A stretch of 64,000 nt of DNA, taken from the NCBI GenBank assembly GCA_035550375.1, contig DASZPH010000040.1, positions 1 to 64,000 on the forward strand, read 5' to 3'. The translations under genes were made by a program, and so were the position numbers. The stretch's first letter is position 1, and each line of letters starts with the position of its first letter. This document shows, piece by piece, positions 63,029 to 64,000 of the stretch. Under the pieces are notes generated by a model. The model made no database searches. It had not been told where the DNA came from and saw only the letters and a list, made by a program, of their open reading frames with translations. This stretch comes from DASSFG01 sp035550375 (GTDB taxonomy: Bacteria; Planctomycetota; Planctomycetia; Pirellulales; JAICIG01).

Positions 63029-63952
63029 ATGACGCCAGATCGCATCCTTGTCGTCGGGTCGGTGAATACCGACCTCGTGATTCGCGTACCGCGGCTGCCG
63101 AGGCCGGGGGAAACGGTGCTGGGGGGCGAGTTCTTTCAGGCGGCCGGCGGCAAGGGGGCCAATCAGGCCGTCGCTGCGGCTCGGCTGGCGCGAGAGCCGG
63201 TGGCCTTCGTGGCGGCCGTCGGCGACGACGCATTCGGCCAGCAGGCCCTCCAGAATCTATGGCGCGAGAATCTCGATCTCCGGGACGTTAAGGTCGTGCC
63301 CGGAATGGCGTCGGGCGTGGCGCAGATTGTGGTTGACGCGCGCGGAGAAAATGCCATCGCGGTCGCCTCAGGCGCCAACCTGGCACTTTCGCCCGACGAC
63401 ATCGACGCCCTTGATCCGGAGCGGTTTGGCAGCACGCGCGTGCTGCTTGTTTCCCTTGAGACCCCAATCGACACCGTGGCCCGCAGCCTCCAGCGTGCCA
63501 AGCAAGCCGGCCTGATCACGGTGCTCAACCCGGCTCCCGCGGGGGCGCTCTGTGAGCGTATGGAACTGCTCGAATTTGTCGACGTGCTCACGCCCAACGA
63601 GTTGGAGGCCGCCGAGCTGGCCGGAACCGGGCCGAACGGCGATCCGTCGTCGATCGCCCGGCAGTTGCGACACTTGGGGGCGCGCGATTGCGTGCTTACC
63701 CTGGGACCAGACGGTTGCCTGGTCGTCAGCGACCGGGTCGAACACGTCCCTGCCATTCGCGTTGAGGCCGTCGATACCACGGCTGCGGGCGACGCGTTCA
63801 ACGGGGCGCTCGCCGTCGCGCTGGCAGAGGGACGCAGCCTTACCGACGCCGCCCGCTGGGCCAACCGGGCCGCCGCGATCGCCGTGACGCGACGCGGCGC
63901 ACAGCCCTCGCTGCCGACACGCGCCGAGCTAGAATCGCTCGGTGCGGTTTGA
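63029..63952 (+). CDS. rbsK: ribokinase / PfkB family sugar kinase
   Basis: The 307-residue protein has the PfkB signatures: VVGSVNTDLVIRVPRLPRPG at the start, GGEFFQAAGGKGANQAVAAA (sugar-binding), VLNPAPAGALCE, NELEAAELAG and the catalytic DTTAAGDAFNGALAVALAEG with Asp as base. Overall sequence and length fit ribokinase, which phosphorylates ribose at C5. The start at 63029 follows DUF1080 by 15 bases. No ribose transport genes are seen within the window, so another sugar is possible. Confidence 0.92.
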   Translation: MTPDRILVVGSVNTDLVIRVPRLPRPGETVLGGEFFQAAGGKGANQAVAAARLAREPVAFVAAVGDDAFGQQALQNLWRENLDLRDVKVVPGMASGVAQIVVDARGENAIAVASGANLALSPDDIDALDPERFGSTRVLLVSLETPIDTVARSLQRAKQAGLITVLNPAPAGALCERMELLEFVDVLTPNELEAAELAGTGPNGDPSSIARQLRHLGARDCVLTLGPDGCLVVSDRVEHVPAIRVEAVDTTAAGDAFNGALAVALAEGRSLTDAARWANRAAAIAVTRRGAQPSLPTRAELESLGAV

Positions 63953-64000
63953 CATCCAGGCAGCCTGCACCCATATTGACCCGCAGGTTCGGCGGCTCAC

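Overview
The window looks like a chromosomal segment of a GC-rich planctomycete, most likely of the Pirellulales type. The evidence is in the protein families: a DUF1549/DUF1553 cytochrome paired with a DUF1501 protein, a second DUF1501 protein, a DUF1080 protein, an extracellular protein with an N-terminal 'LEGLESRNCPS' export-type motif, an ECF sigma factor overlapping a Ser/Thr kinase with TPRs, a very large caspase-fold surface protein, and a PVM-type bacterial microcompartment (BMC) locus. No rRNA, tRNA, IS element, phage or CRISPR array was recognised.

Layout. 0.2-8 kb: an eight-haem cytochrome, a membrane protein, a HEXXH/Ig-like secreted protein, a proline-racemase-family enzyme, and a carboxypeptidase-regulatory-like repeat protein broken by two frameshifts. 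8-12 kb: the DUF1549/DUF1553 + DUF1501 pair, the second gene frameshifted in a G run. 12-22 kb: a small membrane protein, a 1515-residue caspase-like protein without the catalytic Cys, a Cys-rich HEAT-type protein and a gingipain-like C25 peptidase. 22-28 kb: a beta-sandwich repeat protein, a short protein resembling the start of a sigma factor, a TPR kinase and an ECF sigma factor. 28-42 kb: a PPC-domain secreted protein, a hybrid REC-HK-REC regulator, a CBM9-like protein, a LamG/propeller/thioredoxin fusion, an HpcH/HpaI aldolase, a double cyclase, a MATE transporter, an AlgH-family protein and a second kinase. 42-51 kb: a DsbD-like protein, Fe-alcohol dehydrogenase, DUF1501, enolase-superfamily enzyme, nucleotide-sugar-type epimerase and a membrane LRR protein. 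51.2-61 kb: the BMC locus. 61-64 kb: DUF4058, DUF1080 and ribokinase.

The BMC locus is the most coherent functional unit: a DeoR regulator, PduL-type phosphotransacylase, two hexameric shell proteins, an acetate/propionate kinase, three pentameric EutN/CcmL vertex proteins, a PduP-type CoA-acylating aldehyde dehydrogenase, a class II aldolase, a lactate/malate-type dehydrogenase and a TIM-barrel-like protein of unknown role with a Cys-rich tail. The gene set fits a Planctomycetes-Verrucomicrobia type compartment that takes lactaldehyde released from fuculose/rhamnulose phosphate to lactyl-CoA, lactyl-phosphate and lactate, with internal recycling of CoA and NAD. There is no diol dehydratase, ammonia lyase or glycyl radical enzyme and no trimeric BMC-T shell protein. 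Its gaps carry several copies of a REP-pair (BIME-like) element, an AAGACC-rich repeat and a long hairpin.

Limits: functions come from reading motifs by eye, starts are chosen by codon and RBS, and the three frameshifts could be real mutations or sequence errors.
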